Positions 1 through 7,910 of a DNA stretch of 64,000 nucleotides are shown here, piece after piece. The stretch is from the NCBI GenBank assembly GCA_903830655.1, contig CAIKUQ010000045.1, positions 1 through 64,000 on the forward strand. The letters are read 5' to 3'. This stretch comes from an uncultured Actinomycetes bacterium (GTDB lineage: Bacteria > Actinomycetota > Acidimicrobiia > Acidimicrobiales > RAAP-2). The translations under genes were made by a program, and so were the position numbers. Position 1 is the stretch's first letter, and every line of letters starts with the position of its first letter. Under the pieces are notes generated by a model. That model was not told the origin of the DNA and did not search any database. It worked only from the letters and a program-made list of their open reading frames with translations.

Positions 1-1383
1 AGTGGCCTCATCCTTAATTGATCGACCAGCTAGCAAGTAGTAGGCCAGCCCACCGACAATGAGCCCCATAAAGACACTGAAGTCGGCGTAGTTAGTCCGA
101 GAGGAGAGTGGTCCAACAAATGCAGGTGAGTCGATCCACATCGCCGCGGCAATCATGCCAATCACTTGAGCGCTCACTCCGGCAATATTGAATCCGCCAC
201 TGCGCCAGTAACGCCCACCCTTGCCCGCTAAGAGTGCTGGAGCGTCATACTTACCCTTACGCAGTAGCCAGTCAACGCCATAGATACCAAGCCACGGAGC
301 TAGCCAGATTATGAGGAGGGAGAGGAAGTTTGAGTAGAGGTGGTTAAAGTTCGAGCTAAAGATCGTGATCCCACCAATGACGGTGCAGATAGCTAGGTCA
401 ATCGCCACACATTGCCAACGGCTCAACTTCACTCCAATTGACTGCAGGGTTAAACCGGATGAATACAGGTTGGTCGTATTCGCGGCCAAGAGTGACAAGA
501 TGGCCACGATCAAATACGGCACCACTACCCAACTCGGGAAAGCTGAGGGTAGCCCCCCAATTGGGTCCGAAGCATTTTTCACCACCGAAGCGATGGCACT
601 ACCGAGAATCTCGAGCAAGATGGCGGGAATCATTCCGCCAAGTGAAGCGAACCAGAAAATGCTCGAACTCTTGGTCTCCTTAGCCAAGTAGCGCGAATAG
701 TCACTACCGGTGTTGGACCACGAGAGCCCACCACCAGAAATAACCAATGCGAGACCTTCGGTGAAGACGGCCCAACTGGTTCCGTGACTCAATGACGAGG
801 TGTGGACTTTGCCCGCAACGAGAATTGCCATGATGGCAAATACCGGAACCAACAGATACGTCAAATATTTTTGGACCAACATAATTGTCTGGTGGCCTAG
901 TACTGGGAGTAGTGACTGAATTCCCATGGCCACAATGAGCATCACAATCTTCACGCCAGCGGAAGGATTGTGAACACCCGCTTCACCGAGCAACGCGAGT
1001 CCCGCTAGCACCATAAGAGCAATGCCGGAGGCTTCAAAACCAACGCACGTTGCCCAGTTCATGAGTGAGAGGCCACGTCCACCATTTGGTCCAAACGAAG
1101 CTTTAGAGATGCTGAATGTCGTTGTGCCAGTCTTGGGACCCTGCAAACTCGTAAGGCCCACGCCGAAGAAAATTAAGTTACCAATGAGAATGGCAAGAAC
1201 GGCTTGTGAAAACGACAAACCAAAAAAAATCAGTAGTGCACCATTGACCGGATAGAAGATGTTCGTATTCGAACCCATCCACATCCAAAAAAGGTCACTC
1301 GCCTTACCGTGACGCTCATCGTCACCGATGAGTTCAATACCCTTTACCTCTACAGAACCAAACTGATCCGCACTGGCCGACAT
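1..1383 (-). CDS. NCS1-family nucleobase/cation symporter, C-terminus cut by window edge
   Basis: Translating the reverse strand from the ATG at 1383 gives an open frame of 461 residues that runs off the left edge, so only the C-terminus is missing. It is strongly hydrophobic with about ten or more predicted membrane segments. The early segment (residues about 33-60, FWMWMGSNTNIFYPVNGALL) and the following GPKTGTTTFSISKASFGPNGG stretch resemble the first helices of NCS1 permeases (cytosine, purine, hydantoin or allantoin uptake). A mid-protein SDYSRYL-like motif is also typical. The start is supported by an AGGTGG Shine-Dalgarno just upstream. The substrate cannot be read from sequence. It lies 54 bp downstream of the cyclo-ligase-like gene on the same strand, so the two may be cotranscribed. 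Confidence 0.85.
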   Translation of the reverse strand, partial: MSASADQFGSVEVKGIELIGDDERHGKASDLFWMWMGSNTNIFYPVNGALLIFFGLSFSQAVLAILIGNLIFFGVGLTSLQGPKTGTTTFSISKASFGPNGGRGLSLMNWATCVGFEASGIALMVLAGLALLGEAGVHNPSAGVKIVMLIVAMGIQSLLPVLGHQTIMLVQKYLTYLLVPVFAIMAILVAGKVHTSSLSHGTSWAVFTEGLALVISGGGLSWSNTGSDYSRYLAKETKSSSIFWFASLGGMIPAILLEILGSAIASVVKNASDPIGGLPSAFPSWVVVPYLIVAILSLLAANTTNLYSSGLTLQSIGVKLSRWQCVAIDLAICTVIGGITIFSSNFNHLYSNFLSLLIIWLAPWLGIYGVDWLLRKGKYDAPALLAGKGGRYWRSGGFNIAGVSAQVIGMIAAAMWIDSPAFVGPLSSRTNYADFSVFMGLIVGGLAYYLLAGRSIKDEAT

Positions 1384-1437
1384 CTTCCACCTTTACTGGG
1401 TTAGAGCCTGCCGCGCCGTTGAGGAGGCTGATTTCTC

Positions 1438-2190
1438 CTACTCAGTATGGCCAGTGAGCCGGGCCAATTCATGGATGGTCTCCATCTCGTCGAACTCGGT
1501 CCCGGGTATTAATTCCCAGAGAATTCTCCCCGGACCCTTGACCGGCGAAGCAACCTCCAACGTTTGTGTGGGCGTAACAATTAAGTGCACGCCAACATCA
1601 TTTGGGGTTGGCTCCACCACCAGGTTCACGATCTGACAATCGTGAACGATGTCCGCAATCACGCTCTGGTCAGACATGACTCCGAGTTCACTCAAAATGG
1701 CACACTCGACGTCAAAGAAACCGTGGCCTTTCCCAACACGCAACCCGGTGCGAGTCACTCCCGATCCACCCGTTACCAGGAGCCCAACCATTCCCAGCGT
1801 CTTGATCTCTGAAAGCGAAACAGGGGTTGCGTATCGATCCATACCGTCGAGAGTGGCGGCGTAGCGTTCGTCGCCCTTGGGAACCACACCGGCGCGAAGT
1901 AAGAGAAATCCGCGTCGAATACCGTAGGTAGTCATTAAAAATGACTTGCCCTCTTCAATGGCCTTGCGCCGGACCGGCTCAGTGCTGTTGTCCGGTGCAA
2001 TAAAAAACAGTGACGATTGCTTCCAGGCATCGAGTTGGGTCAAGCGGAGGGCCGCTTCTTCGCTACCTTCAAAGTCGGCGATGAAGGATGAAAAATCCCA
2101 ATGAAACCGAGAATCGGGGCGACCGACCTTACGAAGTTCAGTCCAAACCTTCTCTCGAACGAGGTTTTGAACATTCTGGTCGTCGGTCAC
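1438..2190 (-). CDS. 5-formyltetrahydrofolate cyclo-ligase family protein
   Basis: About 250 residues from the GTG at 2190. The N-terminal part VWTELRKVGRPDSRFHWDF, the following IADFEGSEEAA, the PDN stretch, the glycine-rich VGKGHGFFDVECAIL nucleotide-binding loop and a VHDCQIV segment match the 5-FCL-like branch of the methenyltetrahydrofolate synthetase family. That family converts 5-formyl-THF to 5,10-methenyl-THF using ATP. The frame stays open upstream to 2319, but that extension (residues reading GSGVRIPPAAP) is just the tRNA 3' fragment at 2269-2313 translated, so I prefer the GTG. There is only a weak GGGG upstream of it. Before the element inserted, this gene would have lain directly downstream of tRNA-Arg. 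Confidence 0.8.
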   Translation of the reverse strand: MTDDQNVQNLVREKVWTELRKVGRPDSRFHWDFSSFIADFEGSEEAALRLTQLDAWKQSSLFFIAPDNSTEPVRRKAIEEGKSFLMTTYGIRRGFLLLRAGVVPKGDERYAATLDGMDRYATPVSLSEIKTLGMVGLLVTGGSGVTRTGLRVGKGHGFFDVECAILSELGVMSDQSVIADIVHDCQIVNLVVEPTPNDVGVHLIVTPTQTLEVASPVKGPGRILWELIPGTEFDEMETIHELARLTGHTE

Positions 2191-2268
2191 TTGGCCCCAT
2201 CTGAGTCGAAGAATACCCAATTGATTTAACACCAAAACGGAATCCGTGACTGGCAATTTAGTCAAATT

Positions 2269-2313
2269 TGGTGCGGCTGGAGGGATTCGAACCCCCGACC
2301 CTCGGTTCCGTAG
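2269..2313 (-). repeat. Distal attachment site (tRNA 3' fragment, 45 bp)
   Basis: Identical over 45 bp to 7798-7842. On the minus strand it is the tRNA-Arg sequence from the first anticodon-loop base through the T arm, acceptor strand and encoded CCA. The 5' half of a tRNA is absent here, so it is a remnant rather than a gene. Crossover in the anticodon loop is common for tyrosine integrases that target tRNA genes. Confidence 0.93.
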
Positions 2314-2405
2314 TTCCATTTAGAGAACATTCATACAGGAAGTTGCCTAAATTCTACCACTGTTTCCGGTCCGTTTGTCTACTGAAGTTCACCCGTGTTC
2401 AGCGT

Positions 2406-2427
2406 CATAAGTGTTGCGATAAGTGTT
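2406..2427 (+). repeat. Candidate integrase arm-type site, left end
   Basis: The 22 bp CATAAGTGTTGCGATAAGTGTT contain ATAAGTGTT twice at a 12-bp pitch. The identical 22 bp occur at 7702-7723, near the other end and in the same orientation. It sits 92 bp inside the core repeat. This layout matches arm-type binding sites for the N-terminal domain of a tyrosine integrase, though binding is inferred. The remaining sequence from 2314 to 2611 shows no convincing gene. Confidence 0.7.
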
Positions 2428-2611
2428 GAGCTGCGCAGCCAGATAAGGCATAGCCCAAGTCGAGTTCGAGGAACTCCACCGATTCCTAAAAGTGGCTAAT
2501 CATCTCAACAGAAACCGGAAACTAAACCTTCAGCAGTCCCGACCCTTGCGTCTATGCCATAGCCAATCAGCCACTAAAACAAACGCATAGTTCAGTCTGA
2601 ACATTGCTTCA

Positions 2612-4345
2612 CTAAGCTTTCGACTGTCGCATCTCGGACATTCCCGTAGTTTTCGCGGCGGCACATACATCCCCCCAACTTGTGAAGTATTCGTCGTATA
2701 GGAGAATTGAGTATTCCCCAAACTCTTCGAGCTCGCTACGGTTGGGTAGATGTCCAAGTCTTTCAGCAACTCGCTTCACTTCGAGTTGAAGCGTCTTTTT
2801 AGGAACCTTATATTTCACACTTACGACACGACTGACACGACTGTTTTTAACGTTCGGAACGGTATTCACCTTGCCAAATGGGTCTACACCATTGTCCAGC
2901 GAGCGGTGACGCTCCTCTGTTATCTGGTGATATTTATCAGAGAGTTCGATCCCGAGATAACGGCGACCCATTTCGGCAGCACAAAGGGTTGTAGTGCCAG
3001 CTCCGTTGAAAGGGTCCAATACGAGCTCACCTTCACTGGAATAAAGCGCAATGAGTCTGCGCATCAATGACGGAGGTAGTTGGCACGGGTGGTCAACCCG
3101 GCGGGAGTTGTGTTTCAGTCGGTGCGTATCCCACCAGAGGTCACCGACTGGTTCCCTATCTTCGATACCCTTCTTAGGGCGGCTCGAAATGCAACTTGCC
3201 CTCACGCAGAAATTCTCCCGCTGCGTGGTCAGAGCCAAAGCTTCTAGCTCTGATGGGTTGGTGTTTACGATTCCTGGCAGTGGCCTTGGCTCGCCCTTTG
3301 AGAAGCAAGCTATCGAGTAGTTGGCCGGCATGATGTTCCGGACAGGGAGACTGAGGCCATCCCAAGTAATCCAGTTCTGAAAGATAAGGCCTTTCTTCAT
3401 GTGTTCAAAGTGTCGAATAGCCAATACTGGAATGTTGAGGACTGCGAGAGTGCAGCCTGGTTTTAGAACCCGTGCCAGTTCGTCAATCCATTCATCGCAC
3501 CAGTTCAGATACACATCTGCATTGAGAGAGTCATCCCAAGTGTCATATCGCTTGGCCAAGTTGTAGGGAGGGTCGGAGAAACAGAACTCCACAGAGTTGT
3601 CTGGGATCTTCCGCAAAGATTCCATTACGTCACCGACAATAAGTTGAGAGTCCAACTTCTCCTTTGAAGGCACTTCAAGTTCTCCCGATACACCTGCCTG
3701 GGCCTTGGTTGGGGCAAGAGCCTTGACGCCCGACAAGTCCACTACAACGAGTTCTTGGTAAGGGTCGAGCCCAAAGAGGTCGCGTAGCCGGTCGATAATT
3801 TCTGTTGGCTTTTCGTTCCATTTATAAGTGATATCTCGCCACACATCAGAAAGAGCAGTTCCGTACTCGTGGTAGAGATGCTTCTTTCCGCCGTAGTCCT
3901 TGGTGGTCTTGTCGCAAGCAGGACAGAACGTGTACGCCTGTCGAGTCTTGGTATGTTTTAGGGACCTGCGATACTTGGAAAGTACAAGAACCTCTGTGTG
4001 CTGTACAGGTAGCTGCCCTGGATTGAGAACTAAAGGCTTGTCCAGCTTCACGGAAATAAGCAACTGATATTGCATCGTTTTACTGAGCGCTGTCCAAGTC
4101 TCTGCTGCATCTGCGGGTGAGGTAAGAAAAGCCATGATTGAGTCATTATGGAGGTTCTCTGAAAAGTCAATGAGTGCGTCGTACCATTTTTTAGATTTCG
4201 TGCATTCAGACATCCCTCGTCCAGCGGGGAGAACAAAGAGCCACACCTCGGGCGTAAGCAAGTTAGGCGCTGGTAGCTGGTGGGTTGCGTTGATAGTCAC
4301 AGTATTGACTTTCAGCGTCCTGACTTCTTCACTCTGGTGTGTCAT
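2612..4345 (-). CDS. Beta-class N4-cytosine/N6-adenine DNA methyltransferase with duplicated, degenerate N-terminal half
   Basis: 577 residues. The catalytic motif DPPY (residues about 258-261) precedes the AdoMet-binding motif DPFNGAGTT (about 443-451), the order of beta-class amino-methyltransferases that protect DNA from a partner nuclease. Residues about 163-206 (SDVWRDI, KPTEIIDRL, LVVVDLSG) resemble the segment around 399-446 (GDLWWDT, LPPSLMRRL, LVLDPFNG), so the N-terminal part looks like a decayed second methylase half without the motif residues. A CPAC pair lies at about 141-144. Residues about 515-570 (VKRVAERLGHLPNRSELEE and SWGDVCAAAKTTG) resemble the short repeat seen next to HNH/homing nucleases. 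The gene starts 9 bp after the nuclease gene ends. Recognition sequence unknown. Confidence 0.88.
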   Translation of the reverse strand: MTHQSEEVRTLKVNTVTINATHQLPAPNLLTPEVWLFVLPAGRGMSECTKSKKWYDALIDFSENLHNDSIMAFLTSPADAAETWTALSKTMQYQLLISVKLDKPLVLNPGQLPVQHTEVLVLSKYRRSLKHTKTRQAYTFCPACDKTTKDYGGKKHLYHEYGTALSDVWRDITYKWNEKPTEIIDRLRDLFGLDPYQELVVVDLSGVKALAPTKAQAGVSGELEVPSKEKLDSQLIVGDVMESLRKIPDNSVEFCFSDPPYNLAKRYDTWDDSLNADVYLNWCDEWIDELARVLKPGCTLAVLNIPVLAIRHFEHMKKGLIFQNWITWDGLSLPVRNIMPANYSIACFSKGEPRPLPGIVNTNPSELEALALTTQRENFCVRASCISSRPKKGIEDREPVGDLWWDTHRLKHNSRRVDHPCQLPPSLMRRLIALYSSEGELVLDPFNGAGTTTLCAAEMGRRYLGIELSDKYHQITEERHRSLDNGVDPFGKVNTVPNVKNSRVSRVVSVKYKVPKKTLQLEVKRVAERLGHLPNRSELEEFGEYSILLYDEYFTSWGDVCAAAKTTGMSEMRQSKA

Positions 4346-4354
4346 TGAGTCATT

Positions 4355-5377
4355 TCATTTCAGGTTGTCAATGAGGAACTTCACTAGCTTCATCAGTTCA
4401 TCATCCCGTAGTGACACGGTACAGTCGCTGTGGTCGCAAATGGTCTGTACTGCGCTCCGGCGCTGGAAGTTTCCCGCTCCGTCAATTACGTAGGCGATCT
4501 TGTGCCCGCGGGCGTGAAGAGCTTGTTGGCGAGGCGCAGACTGACCGCCTTTGCGTTCAATAACGCTGTTTGTGGTCACTTGAAAACTCACCTCGATAGC
4601 GCAATATTTTCCTATTGGAGACTTGACAACAATATCGAAGGACATGTCCGTGTGACCATCGTTGTGACTAATGCCAGGGATGGTTGAGGTGGATAAATCC
4701 CACTTTGGGTCGTCTTGGAGAAGAGCTCGGTCTAGGAAATCTTTGACATAGGACTGGCACAGTTGGCCCTTGGTGTTTGACTCTGCGCCACTTGTTTGCT
4801 TGCTGACTTCAATGTACCGACCACGAACGAAATTATCGAGCTCTTCCGTCTTGCCGATGTAGTCACCGATAGAGCACTTCGCAAACTCCGAACCGGCGAT
4901 ATCGGTACAGCTCGCGGCAAAAAGAAGGAACATTGCGACATCTTCAATAAGTGGAGTCAGCCTAGAAGGCGTAGAAAGGCTAGGACCATCAACGCCGAGT
5001 GAAACGTTCTTCCAGTTTCGAGTTCTGGCCAAGGACTGAAACTGATAGGTGTGTTTCTCGCCGTTCCACTCGAAGACCATTTCATCGTCAGGGAAAAACG
5101 TCGTGAACTCTGCGCGGAAGCGGTCCAGGTTTTCGCCCCCAACATCTGACAAGACCATTAGGTGTTTCAGAAATAGATTGGCTGGTAGGTCCTGCGTAGT
5201 AGACAGTGCAGTCTTCCAGGCATCTGGCGAACTATCTGCCAGATAAAGAATGCTGATGAACTTTTCCTGGGTAGCGAGGAGTCGTGCCATAATGCTCGTC
5301 TGGCGTTCGCGCTCGATAATGTGTGCGGGCCAAAATTTTAGTGCAGAATTTCCAAGTTCTTCTAGATTTCGGCCCAT
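4355..5377 (-). CDS. Putative type II restriction endonuclease (PD-(D/E)xK-like)
   Basis: 340 residues, immediately upstream of the methyltransferase on the same strand. The C-terminal third contains HTDMSFDIVV, then CAIEVSFQVTTNSVIERKGG and GHKIAYVIDGAGNF. This spacing of an acidic residue, an ExS-type strand and a following K/R region fits a PD-(D/E)xK nuclease core and resembles DpnII-like enzymes, although the usual lysine after the glutamate is replaced by serine. The N-terminal two thirds are not recognised. Assignment rests on context (nuclease-methylase pair) plus this core. A start at the internal ATG (5290) is also possible, since neither start has a strong ribosome site. Confidence 0.72.
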   Translation of the reverse strand: MGRNLEELGNSALKFWPAHIIERERQTSIMARLLATQEKFISILYLADSSPDAWKTALSTTQDLPANLFLKHLMVLSDVGGENLDRFRAEFTTFFPDDEMVFEWNGEKHTYQFQSLARTRNWKNVSLGVDGPSLSTPSRLTPLIEDVAMFLLFAASCTDIAGSEFAKCSIGDYIGKTEELDNFVRGRYIEVSKQTSGAESNTKGQLCQSYVKDFLDRALLQDDPKWDLSTSTIPGISHNDGHTDMSFDIVVKSPIGKYCAIEVSFQVTTNSVIERKGGQSAPRQQALHARGHKIAYVIDGAGNFQRRSAVQTICDHSDCTVSLRDDELMKLVKFLIDNLK

Positions 5378-5530
5378 TAGCTAAGCCTAAATGAACCGGT
5401 CAGTCTCCAAGCGGACTCAATCCCTACCATCCATAAATCGCTCCGGGATAGTTGAGGCTCCAGACTTTGGAAACTAGGATTGAGCCATGGGAAAACAGAG
5501 AATGGGAACTCTCAAGCCGATTCGGTCTGT

Positions 5531-5965
5531 CTAACACTGAGGAGATTCATTGGTGTCTGCGAGCAGTCTCGCCAGTCGCTCGACTTCAGCGTCGATACTC
5601 TCTACCGACCATGACTCCAGTTCGACTTTATAAGGCTTATCAAGGCCAAGGAGTCGAGCCCTGCGATCCATGACCGAGAGTACGGCTCGAACAGCTTGAG
5701 TATTGCCAACCATTGCCATTGGCCAGAGGGCACTCATCAGGGCATCAAGACGATCTCCTTCAAGTGTTCGAAGCTCCTGAACTGATTCAAACGGAATCTC
5801 AGACAATGCCTTTTTGACTCTGCGCTGAGCGGTGCTGGCTTCAATTCCGAGCTGCTCACCTATCTCGCGATAAGTAAGGCCCTGAGAGCGCATCTGGAGG
5901 GTCTCAGCAGTGTTCCTAGCGTCGTCTGCTGTTCTTTCGAAACCTGCGGCCGTATTCATTGTCAT
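5531..5965 (-). CDS. Small HTH DNA-binding protein of the element
   Basis: 144 residues. Residues about 23-52 (LQMRSQGLTYREIGEQLGIE, then STAQRRVKKAL) form a clear sigma-region-4/terminase-like helix-turn-helix. The later segment VMDRRARLLGLDKPYKVE resembles the C-terminal part of proteins annotated as small terminase-like HTH proteins in actinophages and integrative elements. An AAGAAGGAAT ribosome site precedes the ATG at 5965. It may regulate the element or the R-M genes, or be a leftover packaging protein; sequence alone cannot decide. The 153 bp between it and the nuclease gene (5378-5530) hold no gene and could contain the R-M promoter. Confidence 0.7.
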   Translation of the reverse strand: MTMNTAAGFERTADDARNTAETLQMRSQGLTYREIGEQLGIEASTAQRRVKKALSEIPFESVQELRTLEGDRLDALMSALWPMAMVGNTQAVRAVLSVMDRRARLLGLDKPYKVELESWSVESIDAEVERLARLLADTNESPQC

Positions 5966-6029
5966 ATTTATTCCTTCTTGTTGCAGTGCTTGTGTTGCGC
6001 ATCCGAACGAATCAGCCCACGAGGGGGGG

Positions 6030-7277
6030 TTAACCCGCGTTGCGATATCGGCGATTTTCCATCACAAAGACCTCTGGAGACGCTTCGTGCAATTCCGGAG
6101 TGATGGCTCGATCGGGGAACAACAGCTCACCCATGCGCGTTATGGCCTGGGATTCGACCTGCGCGGTCTTCCCGTAGACATCGAGGGTGATTGCCATTGA
6201 AGAGTGACCAAGTGCTTTCGAGACAGCAGCAATATTGCGTGCATCATCGGCGATCAAAACGGTTGCGAAGGTATGACGCATGTCATGAATTCGAATTTGT
6301 CGAACCCCTTGGGCCTGACAGAATTTCCGGTAACGAGATGCCAGCTTGGACTCATCAAGGGGCCCTCCGTTTGAGTTCGTGAAGACGAATTCGGGCATGC
6401 GACCCCCATCAACTACTTCCGTTAAGCCGAGTTGCTGCTCTAGTTGGTGCCGACGAAGTACGTCAATCGCAGGGAGGGTCAATTGATTGACCCGTCGACT
6501 CTGGGCAGTCTTAGGTGGTGTCACTACGACTTGGCCAATGCGGGACCCGTCTCTTTGAATAATTGACTCACGATGAATGCTGCGCTCAATAGAAACTGTG
6601 CAGTGTTCAAAGTCAATATCACTCCATTTGAGCCCCAGTGCTTCTCCTCGTCGCATGCCGGTTGAGAGCATCAGAACTAGGAATAACTCCATCGTGGTCC
6701 CTTCAGCGCATCTGAGTGCAAACTGGGCTTCCTCTTTGCTCCAAGGCAGTTTCACCTGAGTTCGCTCAAACTCACTTCGCTTCGCTTTCTCAGTTCGTCG
6801 AACTGGGTTGTTTAACACCAGTTCATGTCGTTCGGCCACACTAAAGACCTTGCTCATTGCGATGCGAATATTGTTCACGGTGCTGGCTGAATGCGTCTTT
6901 CGTAGCTCCTTCAAGAGGCATTCGATGTCCCAGGGTCGAATGCCATCCAACGTCTTTGATCCGAGTTTTGGAAAGACATGGAGTGTAAGGTTACGAAAGT
7001 ATCCATCGTGTGTTCGAGCGCGCACTTGATCCGACGGAGTGAGTAGAACCTCGGTGGCAAAGCTCCTGAAGGTTGTCCTTGGCCCCGCTACCAACTGCTG
7101 TTGCTCACGCAGCGTGATTAGTTGCTTTTGCCAATTGCGTGCTTCAGTCTTGGTTGCGCAGTCTTTCGATCGATACCTGGTTGATCCGTTAAGGGCCGTT
7201 CCAACCGGCACCTTGACTCGCCATCGCCCCGACTTGAGTTGACTAATGGTGCCCAGTCCCTTGGTCGAACGCTTCAT
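6030..7277 (-). CDS. int: Tyrosine recombinase (site-specific integrase)
   Basis: 415 residues. The first about 60 residues form an arm-binding-type N-terminal domain (TISQLKSGRWRVKVP), followed by the SAM-like core-binding domain (about 70-165) and the catalytic domain. Catalytic residues are visible: Arg in TGMRRGEALG (about 209), Lys near PKTAQSRR (about 256), HxxR in HDMRHTFA (about 331-334), His in LGHSS (about 358) and the nucleophile Tyr in LDVYGK (about 368). Length and domain order are those of phage and ICE integrases. Its start overlaps the excisionase stop (ATGA), so the two are translationally coupled. It lies next to the intact tRNA-Arg, its inferred target. Confidence 0.95.
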   Translation of the reverse strand: MKRSTKGLGTISQLKSGRWRVKVPVGTALNGSTRYRSKDCATKTEARNWQKQLITLREQQQLVAGPRTTFRSFATEVLLTPSDQVRARTHDGYFRNLTLHVFPKLGSKTLDGIRPWDIECLLKELRKTHSASTVNNIRIAMSKVFSVAERHELVLNNPVRRTEKAKRSEFERTQVKLPWSKEEAQFALRCAEGTTMELFLVLMLSTGMRRGEALGLKWSDIDFEHCTVSIERSIHRESIIQRDGSRIGQVVVTPPKTAQSRRVNQLTLPAIDVLRRHQLEQQLGLTEVVDGGRMPEFVFTNSNGGPLDESKLASRYRKFCQAQGVRQIRIHDMRHTFATVLIADDARNIAAVSKALGHSSMAITLDVYGKTAQVESQAITRMGELLFPDRAITPELHEASPEVFVMENRRYRNAG

Positions 7278-7504
7278 GCGAGCACCCGCGTTAACTGGTG
7301 CGTGAGTTGGCGTTGCTCTGTTTCGAGAAGGGCCACATAGCGATGCAGGGAGTCGGCTGAAACGCGGGCATGTGCTGTCGGAAACACCGCACGCAGCCGC
7401 CCCGACTCAATGAGCTTGTAGACAGTTCCACGAGAAAGCGAGAGAAGCTGCGCCGCTTCTGCCACGCTATAGAGCAATTTGTGTGTTTCGAGGTTGGATT
7501 GCAT
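7274..7504 (-). CDS. xis: Excisionase-like MerR/HTH_17 protein
   Basis: From the ATG at 7504 this is 76 residues dominated by a winged-helix excisionase domain: LYSVAEAAQLLSLSRGTVYK, then LIESGRLRAV and ARVSADSLHRYV. Such proteins steer tyrosine integrases toward excision. The frame is open further upstream to 7756, but that extension runs through the candidate arm site at 7702-7723 and has no recognisable domain, so I prefer the internal start. The stop overlaps the integrase start by 4 bp. Confidence 0.8.
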   Translation of the reverse strand: MQSNLETHKLLYSVAEAAQLLSLSRGTVYKLIESGRLRAVFPTAHARVSADSLHRYVALLETEQRQLTHQLTRVLA

Positions 7505-7701
7505 TTTCCAAAAGAGGTCGTAGGTACGTGCGAAGCAATACGGAATTGCATTACTTCGGTACTGCGGGGTGTCTGCCCCAGATATGTCCCTCTTAAGGAC
7601 TGCGATTACATCGTACGACTGAAAAGTGTCTAATGCAACTATCAATTTACGAATCAAGAATTGCCGACTTGCTCGATGCACCCTGACGTTCTCGTCGTCT
7701 A

Positions 7702-7723
7702 CATAAGTGTTGCGATAAGTGTT
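7702..7723 (+). repeat. Candidate integrase arm-type site, right end
   Basis: Same 22 bp as 2406-2427 (two ATAAGTGTT units, 12-bp pitch, same orientation), 74 bp inside the tRNA-borne core site and upstream of the excisionase gene. Integrase or excisionase binding here would also place it where it could control xis-int transcription; that is inference. Confidence 0.7.
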
Positions 7724-7797
7724 TTGCCAATTATGGCGTCGAATAAGTGAAACCACGTTCGGACCTCTTCTAGTAGGTCCTGTATGAGGTTTCTCAA

Positions 7798-7842
7798 TGG
7801 TGCGGCTGGAGGGATTCGAACCCCCGACCCTCGGTTCCGTAG
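7798..7842 (-). repeat. Attachment site inside tRNA-Arg (45 bp)
   Basis: Identical to 2269-2313; covers anticodon loop to CCA of the intact tRNA-Arg. The identity stops abruptly at the anticodon loop on one side and at the CCA end on the other. Confidence 0.93.
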
Positions 7843-7874
7843 ACCGATGCTCTAATCCGCTGAGCTACAGCCGC
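7798..7874 (-). tRNA. tRNA-Arg(ACG), target of the integrated element
   Basis: The reverse strand folds as a full cloverleaf: acceptor GCGGCTG/CAGCCGC, D stem GCTC/GAGC, anticodon stem TCGGT/ACCGA with loop CTACGGA giving anticodon ACG, T stem with one G-T pair and TTCGAAT loop. Discriminator A is followed by a genome-encoded CCA. Bases 7798-7842 are also the core attachment site; the element restores a complete tRNA at this end. Confidence 0.97.
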
Positions 7875-7910
7875 AGTGTTGCAGTGTCAAACCTTACTCG
7901 AGTTCTCTAT

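Larger units (their letters stand above)
2269..7842. mobile_element. 5.5-kb integrative element in tRNA-Arg(ACG) carrying a restriction-modification system
   Basis: Two perfect 45-bp direct repeats (2269-2313 and 7798-7842) bound the region, and the right copy is the 3' part of an intact tRNA-Arg gene. Between them, all on the minus strand, are an excisionase-like HTH protein, a tyrosine integrase next to the tRNA, an HTH protein, a restriction endonuclease and a DNA methyltransferase. The unit length (one repeat plus interior) is 5,529 bp. Paired 9-bp repeats lie just inside both ends as candidate integrase arm sites. There are no replication, transfer or capsid genes, so it would have to move by its own integration and excision but depend on another carrier for spread. 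Confidence 0.9.

Noticed and set aside
2270..2330. A second tRNA-Arg gene at the left end of the element
   Set aside because: Only the 3' part from the anticodon loop is present; no 5' half, so it is an attachment-site remnant.
2530..2769. 79-residue minus-strand open frame overlapping the methyltransferase 3' end
   Set aside because: Out of frame with the methylase, no domain, no ribosome site; a shadow frame.
5910..6200. Plus-strand 96-residue frame over the integrase 3' end
   Set aside because: Overlaps the integrase and HTH genes on the opposite strand and shows no domain.
7505..7756. N-terminal 84-residue extension of the excisionase frame
   Set aside because: It translates the repeated arm-site DNA (NTYRNTY) and has no domain similarity; the conserved part starts at 7504.
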